A stretch of 64,000 bases of DNA, from positions 1 to 64,000 of the forward strand of contig CAJCJA010000034.1 of assembly GCA_903970515.1 (NCBI GenBank), given 5' to 3'. The notes under the pieces are model-generated. The model searched no databases. It was given only the letters and a program-made list of their open reading frames with translations, and was not told where the DNA came from. How positions within the stretch are numbered: the stretch's first letter is position 1; each line of letters begins with the position of its first letter. The position numbers were made by a program, and so were the translations under genes. Below are positions 53,185 through 62,254 of this stretch, in pieces. The stretch comes from Candidatus Saccharibacteria bacterium CG_4_10_14_0_2_um_filter_52_9. GTDB taxonomy: Bacteria > Actinomycetota > Acidimicrobiia > Acidimicrobiales > RAAP-2.

Positions 53185-54789
53185 TTAGACACTCGGAAGG
53201 GAGTACGCGACGATCTGCGAAATGCCGACTTTTCCGGCGGCCTTCGGACCACCCGCCAAAACGATGATCGTGTTGCCGGCGATCGCGAGGGAGGAATTCG
53301 TGGTGTTGGGCAATTTAATCGAGGCGACGAGTGCGCCGTTGGCTCGATTGAACGCCTCGAGGGTTCCTTCAAAGAGTGTCGTAACGACGAGGTTGTTCGA
53401 CACCGTCGCTGCACCGGCCAGAAATCCCTTCACCTTGGTGTCCCACTCGACGGCGCCAGTCGTGAGATTGAGCGCTTCCACCTCGCCGCTCAACTTCCCG
53501 GCCTTCGTGCCGGTCACGTCATTCAAACTGTCAGCGGTGAGAGAGAGGTCGATCGTTGTCACGTAAATGGTGCCGTCATCGAGGGCCATGTTCGTGAGAA
53601 TGCCACCGAAGGACCCTGGGAGAATCGTGTACGGCGCCTTCAACGTGAGCTTGTGCTCGAGAGCCTTGAGCGAATCGTTGTCGTGACCATTGTGTACGCC
53701 TACCGGCGTCTTCCATAACAGCGCGCCAGTCGTGGCGTTCATCTCGTACACGTAGCCCATTTTTCCTCCACCGATCACGACCGGCGTACCGTGCACGTTC
53801 CCCGAAATCGGCGACGCTTGCATGTCGTAGTCCTTGAAGTCATTGGGCACACCTTGGTAGTACCAGTTCAGCTTTCCCGTCGCGGCGTTCAAGTTGACAT
53901 CACTATCGGTGTAGAGCAATTTGGACGGCTGCGCGATCGCCCCCGCCGCCGTCTGGTACGGATTGCCAATACCAAAGGTCACCGAACCATCAACCCCGAC
54001 GAGAGGAGTCTCCCAGGCGCCTCCCGCGCCCACTCCCACCGAGGTCACACTGGCGTCCGCGTGCGCGACGGTGTTGAATTTCCAAAGCAAGGCACCGTTG
54101 GATGCTCGCAGCGCGATCAAGACGCCACCACCGACACCCGAGCCATACTGACTCGCGAGATACACGCGTCCGTTCGCGACGACTGGTTGGATGCCGAACG
54201 TGCCTTGTCCCATCGAAAGGATGCTCTTGTTCTGCCAGAGTCTCTTGCCCGTCGTGGCGCTCAGAGCGAATACCGCGGCGGGCGACGCCGCGAAGACGGC
54301 GCCATTAGCGACGGCCACACCATTGGGCCCGGGACCACTCTTCTCGGGCTTGTTCACCACATACTCCCAGAGGAGCTTTCCCGTCGCCAACGACAACGCG
54401 TAGACGTTCGAGTGGAGATCTTGGACATAGACAACGCCATTGACCACGATGGGATTGGCCGCCAAGGTGCCGTAGCCGCCCACGTTCTTCGCCGCTTTGC
54501 CCGTCAACCTAAATGACCAACGTTGCTTCAACGAGGACACATTCGCCAAGGAAATCGTCGATCCGGCGGCCACTCGCGTGTTCGCGATATCACCGTTGGG
54601 ATAGGGCCACGAGCCTGCACCACTCGGCGCACTCTGCGCACTCGACGCGCCCGATGTAACAACCACCGCGACGATCCCGAGGACCGACGCTACGCAACTT
54701 CGTCGCGCAAACGATGCTTTCAATGGATGCCTTCTAACTTCTTCGAGGAAGGAACGTTGGTAAGCGCTCTCGGAAATTTTGAGATTCAT
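53185..54789 (-). CDS. Secreted PQQ-type beta-propeller protein
   Basis: A 534-aa protein from ATG 54789 (a TTG two codons upstream is an alternative). There is a basic region followed by a hydrophobic helix (about 33-50) and an A-x-A-like site, so it is exported. The mature part shows propeller repeats of the quinoprotein type: WPYPNGDIANTRVA, SLATGKLLWEY, NATTGALLWKT and NLTTGAVEWDT. It resembles PQQ-dependent dehydrogenases, but I could not confirm the catalytic Asp/Glu or the vicinal Cys pair. It may be an enzyme or a scaffold. Confidence 0.8.
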   Translation of the reverse strand: MNLKISESAYQRSFLEEVRRHPLKASFARRSCVASVLGIVAVVVTSGASSAQSAPSGAGSWPYPNGDIANTRVAAGSTISLANVSSLKQRWSFRLTGKAAKNVGGYGTLAANPIVVNGVVYVQDLHSNVYALSLATGKLLWEYVVNKPEKSGPGPNGVAVANGAVFAASPAAVFALSATTGKRLWQNKSILSMGQGTFGIQPVVANGRVYLASQYGSGVGGGVLIALRASNGALLWKFNTVAHADASVTSVGVGAGGAWETPLVGVDGSVTFGIGNPYQTAAGAIAQPSKLLYTDSDVNLNAATGKLNWYYQGVPNDFKDYDMQASPISGNVHGTPVVIGGGKMGYVYEMNATTGALLWKTPVGVHNGHDNDSLKALEHKLTLKAPYTILPGSFGGILTNMALDDGTIYVTTIDLSLTADSLNDVTGTKAGKLSGEVEALNLTTGAVEWDTKVKGFLAGAATVSNNLVVTTLFEGTLEAFNRANGALVASIKLPNTTNSSLAIAGNTIIVLAGGPKAAGKVGISQIVAYSLPSV

Positions 54790-54888
54790 CTTCAACGATC
54801 AATCGTCACACCAACGACGTAATCCCCCATGAATCTAAACCAATTTCCAATCCTTGTCGTTGCAACGGCGACGCAATTGCCATCACAA

Positions 54889-54920
54889 CAAAAAAACCGG
54901 GCCCGATGCGGGCCCGGTTT
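54889..54920 (-). terminator. Rho-independent terminator after groEL
   Basis: On the minus strand ACCGGGCCCG pairs perfectly with CGGGCCCGGT around a 3-nt loop and is followed by a run of T. It ends the groES-groEL transcript 22 nt after the groEL stop. Confidence 0.93.
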
Positions 54921-54941
54921 CCTTCGTGGTGTTGACACCAA

Positions 54942-56579
<1,638 letters not shown>

Positions 56580-56873
56580 CTACTTCGAAATCGTGGCGAG
56601 CACGTCACGGCCGGAGAGGATCAACAGGTCCTCGCCGTCGACGGTAATCTCCGTGCCGCCGTACTTCGAGTAGACGACGGTGTCGCCCACGCTCACGCCG
56701 GTGGGAATCACTTCGCCGGTGCTCTCGGCGCGACGCCCGGGACCCGTCGCCAGGACTTCACCCTGCTGGGGCTTCTCCTTCGCGGTGTCGGGGATGACGA
56801 GACCTGAGGCGGTCGTCGCTTCGGCGCTGTCGGGACGGACCACAATGCGGTCTTCTAGTGGGTGTAACTTCAT
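56580..56873 (-). CDS. groES: 10-kDa co-chaperonin GroES
   Basis: A 97-aa cap subunit. The N-terminal [15 protein letters not shown] and the mobile loop [18 protein letters not shown] that contacts GroEL are intact, with the [14 protein letters not shown] core after them. A strong AGGAGG lies 8 nt before ATG 56873. The promoter and two CIRCE operators lie in the 81-bp gap to pdxH, so HrcA repression and heat-shock induction are expected. Confidence 0.98.
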   Translation of the reverse strand: MKLHPLEDRIVVRPDSAEATTASGLVIPDTAKEKPQQGEVLATGPGRRAESTGEVIPTGVSVGDTVVYSKYGGTEITVDGEDLLILSGRDVLATISK

Positions 56874-56894
56874 TTTTTGTTGCCTCCTGTGCGA

Positions 56895-56921
56895 TTAGCA
56901 CTCGAAACCTGTGACTGCCAA
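56895..56921. promoter_or_regulatory. CIRCE operator 1 (proximal to groES)
   Basis: TTAGCACTC-N9-GACTGCCAA: one arm is a perfect CIRCE arm and the other has 7 of 9 matches to GAGTGCTAA, with the exact 9-bp spacer. HrcA should bind here. It begins 21 bp upstream of the groES ATG. Confidence 0.88.
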
Positions 56922-56949
56922 TTTAGCAGCCTCAGGCGCCGAGTGCCAA
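56920..56949 (-). promoter_or_regulatory. Candidate groES promoter overlapping both CIRCE elements
   Basis: On the minus strand TTGGCA (56949-56944) is a five-of-six -35 box, followed after 18 bp by TAAATT (56925-56920), a four-of-six -10 box. The start site would fall inside CIRCE 1, a layout that suits repression by HrcA. Confidence 0.55.
56923..56949. promoter_or_regulatory. CIRCE operator 2 (distal, tandem)
   Basis: TTAGCAGCC-N9-GAGTGCCAA: 7 of 9 and 8 of 9 matches to the CIRCE arms with a 9-bp spacer. It starts 1 bp after CIRCE 1 and ends 5 bp before the pdxH stop codon. Both arms are imperfect, so binding may be weaker. Confidence 0.65.
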
Positions 56950-56954
56950 CGCGA

Positions 56955-57566
56955 TTATGGCGCATGGCGCTCGCGCACCCAGGTCGAGCCCACGAGCCGG
57001 TAGAACACCCGGTCGTGGAGACGGTCCTCGCGGTGCTGCCAGAATTCGAAGAAATTTGGCGTCAAGCGAAACCCTCCCCAATAGGGAGGTCGGGGCACGT
57101 CGCGACCCTCGTAGCGCAGCTCCTCGTCGTGCATCGCCGTCTCCAGGTACTGGCGGCTCTCGAGGAACGCGCTCTGGTGGCTCGCGTGCGCGCCCAATTG
57201 GTGGCCTCGGGGTCGCGCCGAGAAGTACTCGTCGGACTCCTCGGCGCTCATGTGTTCGACGCTTCCCTCGATACGGATCTGGCGCCCGAGACCTTCGCAG
57301 TACCACAAGAGGGCGGCGTAGGGATTCTGTTCCAACTCCACGCCCTTGCGCGATTCGTAGTTCGAATACCATCCGAAGGAAGTCGCGTCGACGTGGCGCA
57401 GCAGCACCATGCGCGCGCTCGGTTTGGCGTCACTCGATGCCGTGACGAGCGCGATCGCTTCGCGGTCGCGCATCACCTCGCTCGCGTCGTGGAACCACGC
57501 GTGGAACTGCACGAAGGGACTCGGGTCACAATCCTTCGCGTCGAGTGGAATCCAACGCTCACTCAC
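56955..57566 (-). CDS. pdxH: Pyridoxamine 5'-phosphate oxidase
   Basis: A 203-aa FMN enzyme from GTG 57566, which overlaps the tsaD stop as GTGA; a longer frame reads into tsaD. SARMVLLRHVDATSFGWYSN holds the FMN site, and the C-terminal WGGFRL and HDRVFYRL are typical of PdxH. It makes pyridoxal phosphate, the cofactor of Alr encoded in the same chain. It is the last gene of the nine-gene series. Confidence 0.94.
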   Translation of the reverse strand: MSERWIPLDAKDCDPSPFVQFHAWFHDASEVMRDREAIALVTASSDAKPSARMVLLRHVDATSFGWYSNYESRKGVELEQNPYAALLWYCEGLGRQIRIEGSVEHMSAEESDEYFSARPRGHQLGAHASHQSAFLESRQYLETAMHDEELRYEGRDVPRPPYWGGFRLTPNFFEFWQHREDRLHDRVFYRLVGSTWVRERHAP

Positions 57567-58567
57567 GCGACGTCGACCAGTTGCCAGTTCGCACGTGCGC
57601 TGAGCGACAGCGCGCTCGCGCCGTCGTGGGCGAAGCGATACAGCCCGGCGGCGCCGATCATGGCGGCGTTGTCCGTGCACATCGACAATGACGGCAAGTG
57701 CGACACGACGCCGAACTCGTCGGCGAGGGAGCGCACGAGGACGCGAAGGTGCGAGTTCGCGGCGACTCCTCCGGCGAGGGCGACGCCCTTCACGTCGTAG
57801 CGCTCGAGCGCGCGTCGAAGTTTGCGCAGTAACTGCTCGCCGACGGCCGATTGGAAGGATGCGGCGACGTCACCAATCGCGACGTCGGGGTTCTTTTGGG
57901 TCGCGCGCACGACCGCTGTCTTGAGACCCGAGAAGGAGAAGTCGAAGTCGTCACCGATCATCGAGACCGGCAACGCCAGCGCGCCGGGGTTACCGCCTTG
58001 GGCGAGTCGGTCGATCTCGGGTCCGCCGGGATAACCCAGTCCGAGCCAGCGAGCGACCTTGTCGTAGGCCTCGCCCGCCGCGTCGTCAATGGTCTCGCCG
58101 AGAACCTCGTGTTGACCGAGTCCCTCTTGCAGGACGATCAGACTGTGGCCCCCCGAGACGAGCAACGTGAGCAGCGGCCACTCGAGGTCTCGTTGTTCGA
58201 GCAACGGGGCAAAGAGATGCCCCTCGAGGTGATTGACCCCGACGAAGGGGACGCCCCACGCGAGGGCGTAGGTCTTGGCGGCCGAGAGCCCCACGAGCAA
58301 CGAGCCAATCAATCCCGGTCCACTCGTCACCGCCACCGCGTCAATGGCCGGGTTCGTCGGATCGAGCCCGGCTTGGAGCAGCGCCTCGCGCACGACCGGT
58401 CCGATGGTCGTGATGTGGGCGCGTCCGGCGAGCTCGGGCACGACGCCGCCGAAAGCCCGGTGCTGGTCAATGGAGGATTCGATGACCGAGGAGTGCACGT
58501 GCAGCGTGTCGTCGACGACGGCCGCCGCCGTCTCATCACAACTCGTCTCGATGCCAAGTACCTTCAC
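57563..58567 (-). CDS. tsaD: tRNA t6A synthesis protein TsaD
   Basis: A 334-aa Kae1/TsaD ATPase from GTG 58567 (GTGA overlap with rimI); the longer frame is antisense-free but reads back through rimI. KVLGIETSCDET opens the protein, the metal site is NHLEGH with His113 and His117, and GGVVPELAGRAH is the N-terminal family motif. With TsaB and TsaE, encoded upstream, it attaches threonylcarbamoyl to A37 of ANN-decoding tRNAs. TsaC (Sua5) is not in the window. Confidence 0.97.
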   Translation of the reverse strand: MKVLGIETSCDETAAAVVDDTLHVHSSVIESSIDQHRAFGGVVPELAGRAHITTIGPVVREALLQAGLDPTNPAIDAVAVTSGPGLIGSLLVGLSAAKTYALAWGVPFVGVNHLEGHLFAPLLEQRDLEWPLLTLLVSGGHSLIVLQEGLGQHEVLGETIDDAAGEAYDKVARWLGLGYPGGPEIDRLAQGGNPGALALPVSMIGDDFDFSFSGLKTAVVRATQKNPDVAIGDVAASFQSAVGEQLLRKLRRALERYDVKGVALAGGVAANSHLRVLVRSLADEFGVVSHLPSLSMCTDNAAMIGAAGLYRFAHDGASALSLSARANWQLVDVA

Positions 58568-59049
58568 GTGCCAAGCGTAGGACCCGGTGACGCACCCTCG
58601 TCCACCAGGTCCGCCCAAAGAATGAGGGCGTCCTCCTTGATCCGTTCGTAGTAGTTCTTGCGCACGCCCACGGGTTTGAAGCCGTAGCGATAGTAGAGAC
58701 GTTGCGCGCGCAGGTTCGATGCCGCCACTTCGAGGGTCGCGCGCTTGATACCGCGCTCCTTCGCGTCTCGCCACGCGTCATCCATCAGCGACGTCGCGAC
58801 GCCGCGACCCTCGAAGTCCGGCAAGGTACCAATCGTGTTGATGTGCAGCTCGTCCAGCACGAACATCACGCCGAGATACCCCACGATCCGTCCCTCGAGC
58901 GCGGCGACCGTGTAACGACGCGTCGCGACGTTGGCGATCTCGTCGAGCAACATGTTCTTCGTCCACGGTTCGGGGAATTGGACGTTCTCGATGGCGAGCA
59001 GGTCGGGCACGTCGCGACGCTGGGCGAGACGAAGCGTCCAGTCGCTCAT
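58564..59049 (-). CDS. rimI: Ribosomal-protein-alanine N-acetyltransferase RimI
   Basis: A 161-aa GNAT acetyltransferase from ATG 59049 (ATGA overlap with tsaB). The acetyl-CoA motif is LPDFEGRGVATSLM, followed by LEVAASNLRAQRLYYRYGF, both typical of RimI. It would acetylate the N-terminus of ribosomal protein S18 or other targets. The location between tsaB and tsaD is the common tsaB-rimI-tsaD order; in some bacteria the two are fused. Confidence 0.94.
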   Translation of the reverse strand: MSDWTLRLAQRRDVPDLLAIENVQFPEPWTKNMLLDEIANVATRRYTVAALEGRIVGYLGVMFVLDELHINTIGTLPDFEGRGVATSLMDDAWRDAKERGIKRATLEVAASNLRAQRLYYRYGFKPVGVRKNYYERIKEDALILWADLVDEGASPGPTLGT

Positions 59050-59720
59050 TGACGTATGCGCGTGTCGAAGTTCGCGACCGCGTCCGCTTCGCGCAGATAG
59101 AGCGGCACGACGTGCGAACTGGGTTCGCGGGTCTCGGCGAGCCGCAGCGCCTCGTCGACCGGCGGGACGTTCTGCTCGAACACTTCGCCATTGGGCACGG
59201 CGTTGAAGTCGCGAAAGTACCGCGTGACCCCGTCGCCACTGAACGTGACGGGTGCGCCACTCGTCGCCCATTCGATGACCACGCTGCGAGGGGCGAGCAC
59301 CTCGGGCGCGCCCACCGGCGTGACGTCGTCGTCGAGCGTGAAGCGTTGCACGAAGACCTCGCCGCGACGCCCGTCGACACAACACAGCAGTGTCCCGTGC
59401 ACGTGGGCACGGTGCGCGCCGTGGGCCAGGAGTTCGAGCGAACTGACGGTGACGAGAGGACATCCGAGTCCTTCGGCGAGTCCAATCGCACTCGCGATGC
59501 CCACGCGCAGTCCGGTGAAGAGCCCCGGGCCCACGTCGACGACGACGCGCTCCAAGTCCCTCGCTGCCAAGGCGCATTCGGCGAGCATGGCTTCGATGCC
59601 CGGCGCGAGCACCTCGGTGTGGCGCCGCGAGTCATCGAGCACTCGCGAGAGATAATGGCCGTTCGTCACAATACCTAGCGCGCAGTAGGGCGTCGCGGTC
59701 TCGATCGCGAGGATGTTCAC
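59046..59720 (-). CDS. tsaB: tRNA t6A synthesis protein TsaB
   Basis: A 224-aa protein from GTG 59720 (GTGA overlap with tsaE). It is a partial ASKHA-fold relative of Tsa[17 protein letters not shown] at the start and DVGPGLFTGLRVGIASA in the middle. It lacks the HxxxH metal site, as is normal. It forms the heterodimer core with TsaD. It ends with an ATGA overlap to rimI. Confidence 0.95.
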   Translation of the reverse strand: MNILAIETATPYCALGIVTNGHYLSRVLDDSRRHTEVLAPGIEAMLAECALAARDLERVVVDVGPGLFTGLRVGIASAIGLAEGLGCPLVTVSSLELLAHGAHRAHVHGTLLCCVDGRRGEVFVQRFTLDDDVTPVGAPEVLAPRSVVIEWATSGAPVTFSGDGVTRYFRDFNAVPNGEVFEQNVPPVDEALRLAETREPSSHVVPLYLREADAVANFDTRIRQ

Positions 59721-60196
59721 GACGCCGCCCACGTCGCGAGCGCGACCGCTCTGTCTTCGTCGATCGCCCCGTCGACATCGAGCACACGAACCTCGTCGCT
59801 CTCGACCTCGAAGTTGACCCGCAACACGTCGCGCCCGAAGACCGACGCCGCGATGTCGCCCCACTCGACGAGCGCGACCGCCGACTCCTCGACGAGTTCG
59901 CCGAGCGCGAGGTCCAGTACCTCATCCAGGCTCCCCACTCGATAGACGTCGCAGTGCTGCAACGTCGCAATGCCCCACTCGTTATGACACTCGTGCTCTC
60001 GCACCACGGTGAAGGTGGGGCTCGTCACACGCTCACTGACCCCGAGTCCGCGAGCGACGCCCTTGACGAACGTGGTCTTACCCGCACCCAAGGGACCAAC
60101 GAGCAACACGATGTCACCACTGCGCAGCACGCGCGAGAAGTCCTCGCCGGCGTCGCTCGTGCGCACGTCACTCGTGCAACGTCGCACGTAGCTCAC
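59717..60196 (-). CDS. tsaE: tRNA t6A synthesis ATPase TsaE
   Basis: A 159-aa P-loop ATPase from GTG 60196 (GTGA overlap with udg). Walker A is [10 protein letters not shown] with Lys40, and SPTFTVV follows as the switch-like region, with [16 protein letters not shown] and LVEWGD near the end, all TsaE signatures. It regulates turnover by the TsaB-TsaD complex. Confidence 0.95.
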   Translation of the reverse strand: MSYVRRCTSDVRTSDAGEDFSRVLRSGDIVLLVGPLGAGKTTFVKGVARGLGVSERVTSPTFTVVREHECHNEWGIATLQHCDVYRVGSLDEVLDLALGELVEESAVALVEWGDIAASVFGRDVLRVNFEVESDEVRVLDVDGAIDEDRAVALATWAAS

Positions 60197-60738
60197 GTCG
60201 ACTCCAGAAGTGCGCGCACGATTCGTAAGTCACTTCTCATCACCTCGACCACGCTAGGTCCGCCGCGCAGCGCCGCCGCGGGATGAAACGTCGCGACGCC
60301 CTTCGCACCACCCAGTTGCACCACGCGGCCATGGGTCACGCCGATCCCCTCGTCAAATCCGAACAGCGACTTCGCCGCGGTGTTGCCGAGGGCGAGCACC
60401 ACGGACGGTTGGCATCGACGAAGTTGTTCGTCCAGCCAGGGTCGACACGTCGCAATCTCGCTGCCCGTGGGCGTCCGGTTGGCGGGGGGGCGGCACTTGA
60501 CGACGTTGGTGACGAAACACTGCTCACGGGTTCGTCCCAGTTCTTCACCGATGAGCTCGAACAAGAGACGCCCACTACGACCAATGAACGGCGCGCCCCC
60601 TTCGTCTTCGCTGCGACCCGGTGCCTCACCCAACACCATCAGCGCAGCACCTTCGGGGCCCGAACCAATGACCACGCGTTGACGATGCTCACTCAACGCG
60701 CACCTCGTGCACGTCGAAAGCTGGCTCAGGTCGAGCAT
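60193..60738 (-). CDS. Uracil-DNA glycosylase, family 4 type
   Basis: A 181-aa protein from ATG 60738. Four cysteines (Cys10, Cys13, Cys82, Cys98) match the [4Fe-4S] cluster of family 4 enzymes. The active site is GEAPGRSEDEGGAPFIGRSG, and the C-terminal motif is TFHPAAALRG. It removes uracil from DNA. It overlaps alr by 1 nt (TGATG) and tsaE by 4 nt. It is shorter at the N-terminus than many homologues, which begin near the same cysteine pair. Confidence 0.94.
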   Translation of the reverse strand: MLDLSQLSTCTRCALSEHRQRVVIGSGPEGAALMVLGEAPGRSEDEGGAPFIGRSGRLLFELIGEELGRTREQCFVTNVVKCRPPANRTPTGSEIATCRPWLDEQLRRCQPSVVLALGNTAAKSLFGFDEGIGVTHGRVVQLGGAKGVATFHPAAALRGGPSVVEVMRSDLRIVRALLEST

Positions 60739-61883
60739 CAGTCCACGAGCACACGTGGCACGCGCGCGCCCACGGCACAGAGGATCTCCCACGTGATCGT
60801 GCCCGCGTGCTGCGCCCATTCGTCCGCGCTGATCTCCTCGTCGCCCTGGCGTCCGAGCAACACGACGTCGTCGCCGATCTTCACGTCGTCGTCGCCGACA
60901 TCGACCACCAATTGATCCATCGTCACGACTCCCGCCAACGGATAACGCCGTCCGTTGATCAACACCTGTGCGCCCGCGTCGAAGAGCCGTCGCGCGAAAC
61001 CGTCGGCGTACCCGAAGGGCACGGTGACGATGTTCGAATCTCGAAGGAGCGCCCGACGACGTCCGTAACTGGGACGTTCGCCCGCGCGTACGCGTCGCAC
61101 GGCGACGACACGAGCTCGCAAGGTCATCGCGGGCGACAGCGCGACGCCTCGCTCGTCGAGCGCACTTTCGAGCCACGGCTCGGGCAAGTACCCGTAGAGC
61201 GCGAGTCCGACGCGGGCGAGTTCGCGTCGCGCGCTCGGATACGCGAGCGCGCCCGCGGAATTAGCAAGGTGGCGTAAGCGCGGGCACTGCGCACCCAGTT
61301 CCTCGACGACCGCGTCGAAACGTTCGATCTGTCCGCGAGTGAAGGAACGCTGCTCGGGACTCGACGAGTCCGCGACGCTCAAGTGCGTCCAGAGACCCTC
61401 GACGTCGACGGCGCTCGACGAATTCAAGAGCGCGACGACCTCAGTGACGTGTTGAGGGTCGACCCCCATGCGGTGCATGCCGGTATCGACCTTGACGTGC
61501 ACGCGATGCACGCCGCCGCGCTCTTCACACTGGGCCCGCGCCGCGCGAGCGCCCTCGAGTGATCCCACCGTCAAGGTCAGAGAATTCGCCAGGGCTTCGC
61601 GCATCGATTCCTCGGGGATCTCCGCGAGCAGGAGGATCGGCACGCCGACGCCCGCCTCGCGCAGTTCGATTCCCTCCTCGACCGTGGCGACCGCGAGCCA
61701 TTCGGCACCCGCGTCAAGGATCGTTCGTGCGACAAGCGTCGTCCCGTGTCCGTACGCGTTGGCTTTCACGACGCCACAGAGCATCGTGGGCGCGATGACC
61801 GCCTTGATCGCGGCGACGTTGTTCGCGAGGGCTGACGCGGAAATCTCGGCCCACGAGGGTCGATGACCGAGGCCCGAGTTCAT
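60738..61883 (-). CDS. alr: Alanine racemase
   Basis: A 381-aa PLP enzyme making D-alanine for peptidoglycan. The PLP lysine is Lys40 in VVKANAYGHG, the second catalytic residue is the Tyr in RPSYGRRRALL, and VDTGMHRMGV is the barrel motif. ATG 61883 overlaps the acpS stop (ATGA). It shares the chain with glmS, another precursor enzyme for peptidoglycan, and with pdxH, which makes its cofactor. Confidence 0.96.
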   Translation of the reverse strand: MNSGLGHRPSWAEISASALANNVAAIKAVIAPTMLCGVVKANAYGHGTTLVARTILDAGAEWLAVATVEEGIELREAGVGVPILLLAEIPEESMREALANSLTLTVGSLEGARAARAQCEERGGVHRVHVKVDTGMHRMGVDPQHVTEVVALLNSSSAVDVEGLWTHLSVADSSSPEQRSFTRGQIERFDAVVEELGAQCPRLRHLANSAGALAYPSARRELARVGLALYGYLPEPWLESALDERGVALSPAMTLRARVVAVRRVRAGERPSYGRRRALLRDSNIVTVPFGYADGFARRLFDAGAQVLINGRRYPLAGVVTMDQLVVDVGDDDVKIGDDVVLLGRQGDEEISADEWAQHAGTITWEILCAVGARVPRVLVD

Positions 61884-62254
61884 GAGCCGGTTGCTTCGTC
61901 ACCCACGACAAAGGCCACGGCGGTCAGCGAGGTGTGCGACATCGAAAGGTGCAGGGCACCTACACCGCGCTGCGTCGCGAGGTCGAGGGCCGTGCCGTAG
62001 AGGTGCACGCTCGGCACTCCCTCCCGGGAGCGATGGATCTCGATCGAGTGCCACGGTGTCGCGCCGAGTCCTACGTGCAAGGTCTTGAGTACCGCCTCCT
62101 TCGCGGCGAAACGGGCGGCCAATCGCTCGGGTCTCGCCCGGGCGTCGCGCTGTTCTCGTTCGGTGAAGAGGCGCTGGACTAGTCGAGGGTGTCGAGTGAT
62201 GGCGGAGGCGAAACGTGGCACGTCCACGACGTCCACCCCCACGCTGCGCGTCAC
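61880..62254 (-). CDS. acpS: Holo-[acyl-carrier-protein] synthase
   Basis: A 124-aa phosphopantetheinyl transferase from GTG 62254, sharing one base with the glmS stop (TAGTG). The Mg-binding residues are Asp8 in GVDVVDVPRF and Glu53 in RFAAKEAVLK. It loads CoA-derived phosphopantetheine on ACP for fatty-acid synthesis. The length is normal. Confidence 0.94.
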   Translation of the reverse strand: MTRSVGVDVVDVPRFASAITRHPRLVQRLFTEREQRDARARPERLAARFAAKEAVLKTLHVGLGATPWHSIEIHRSREGVPSVHLYGTALDLATQRGVGALHLSMSHTSLTAVAFVVGDEATGS

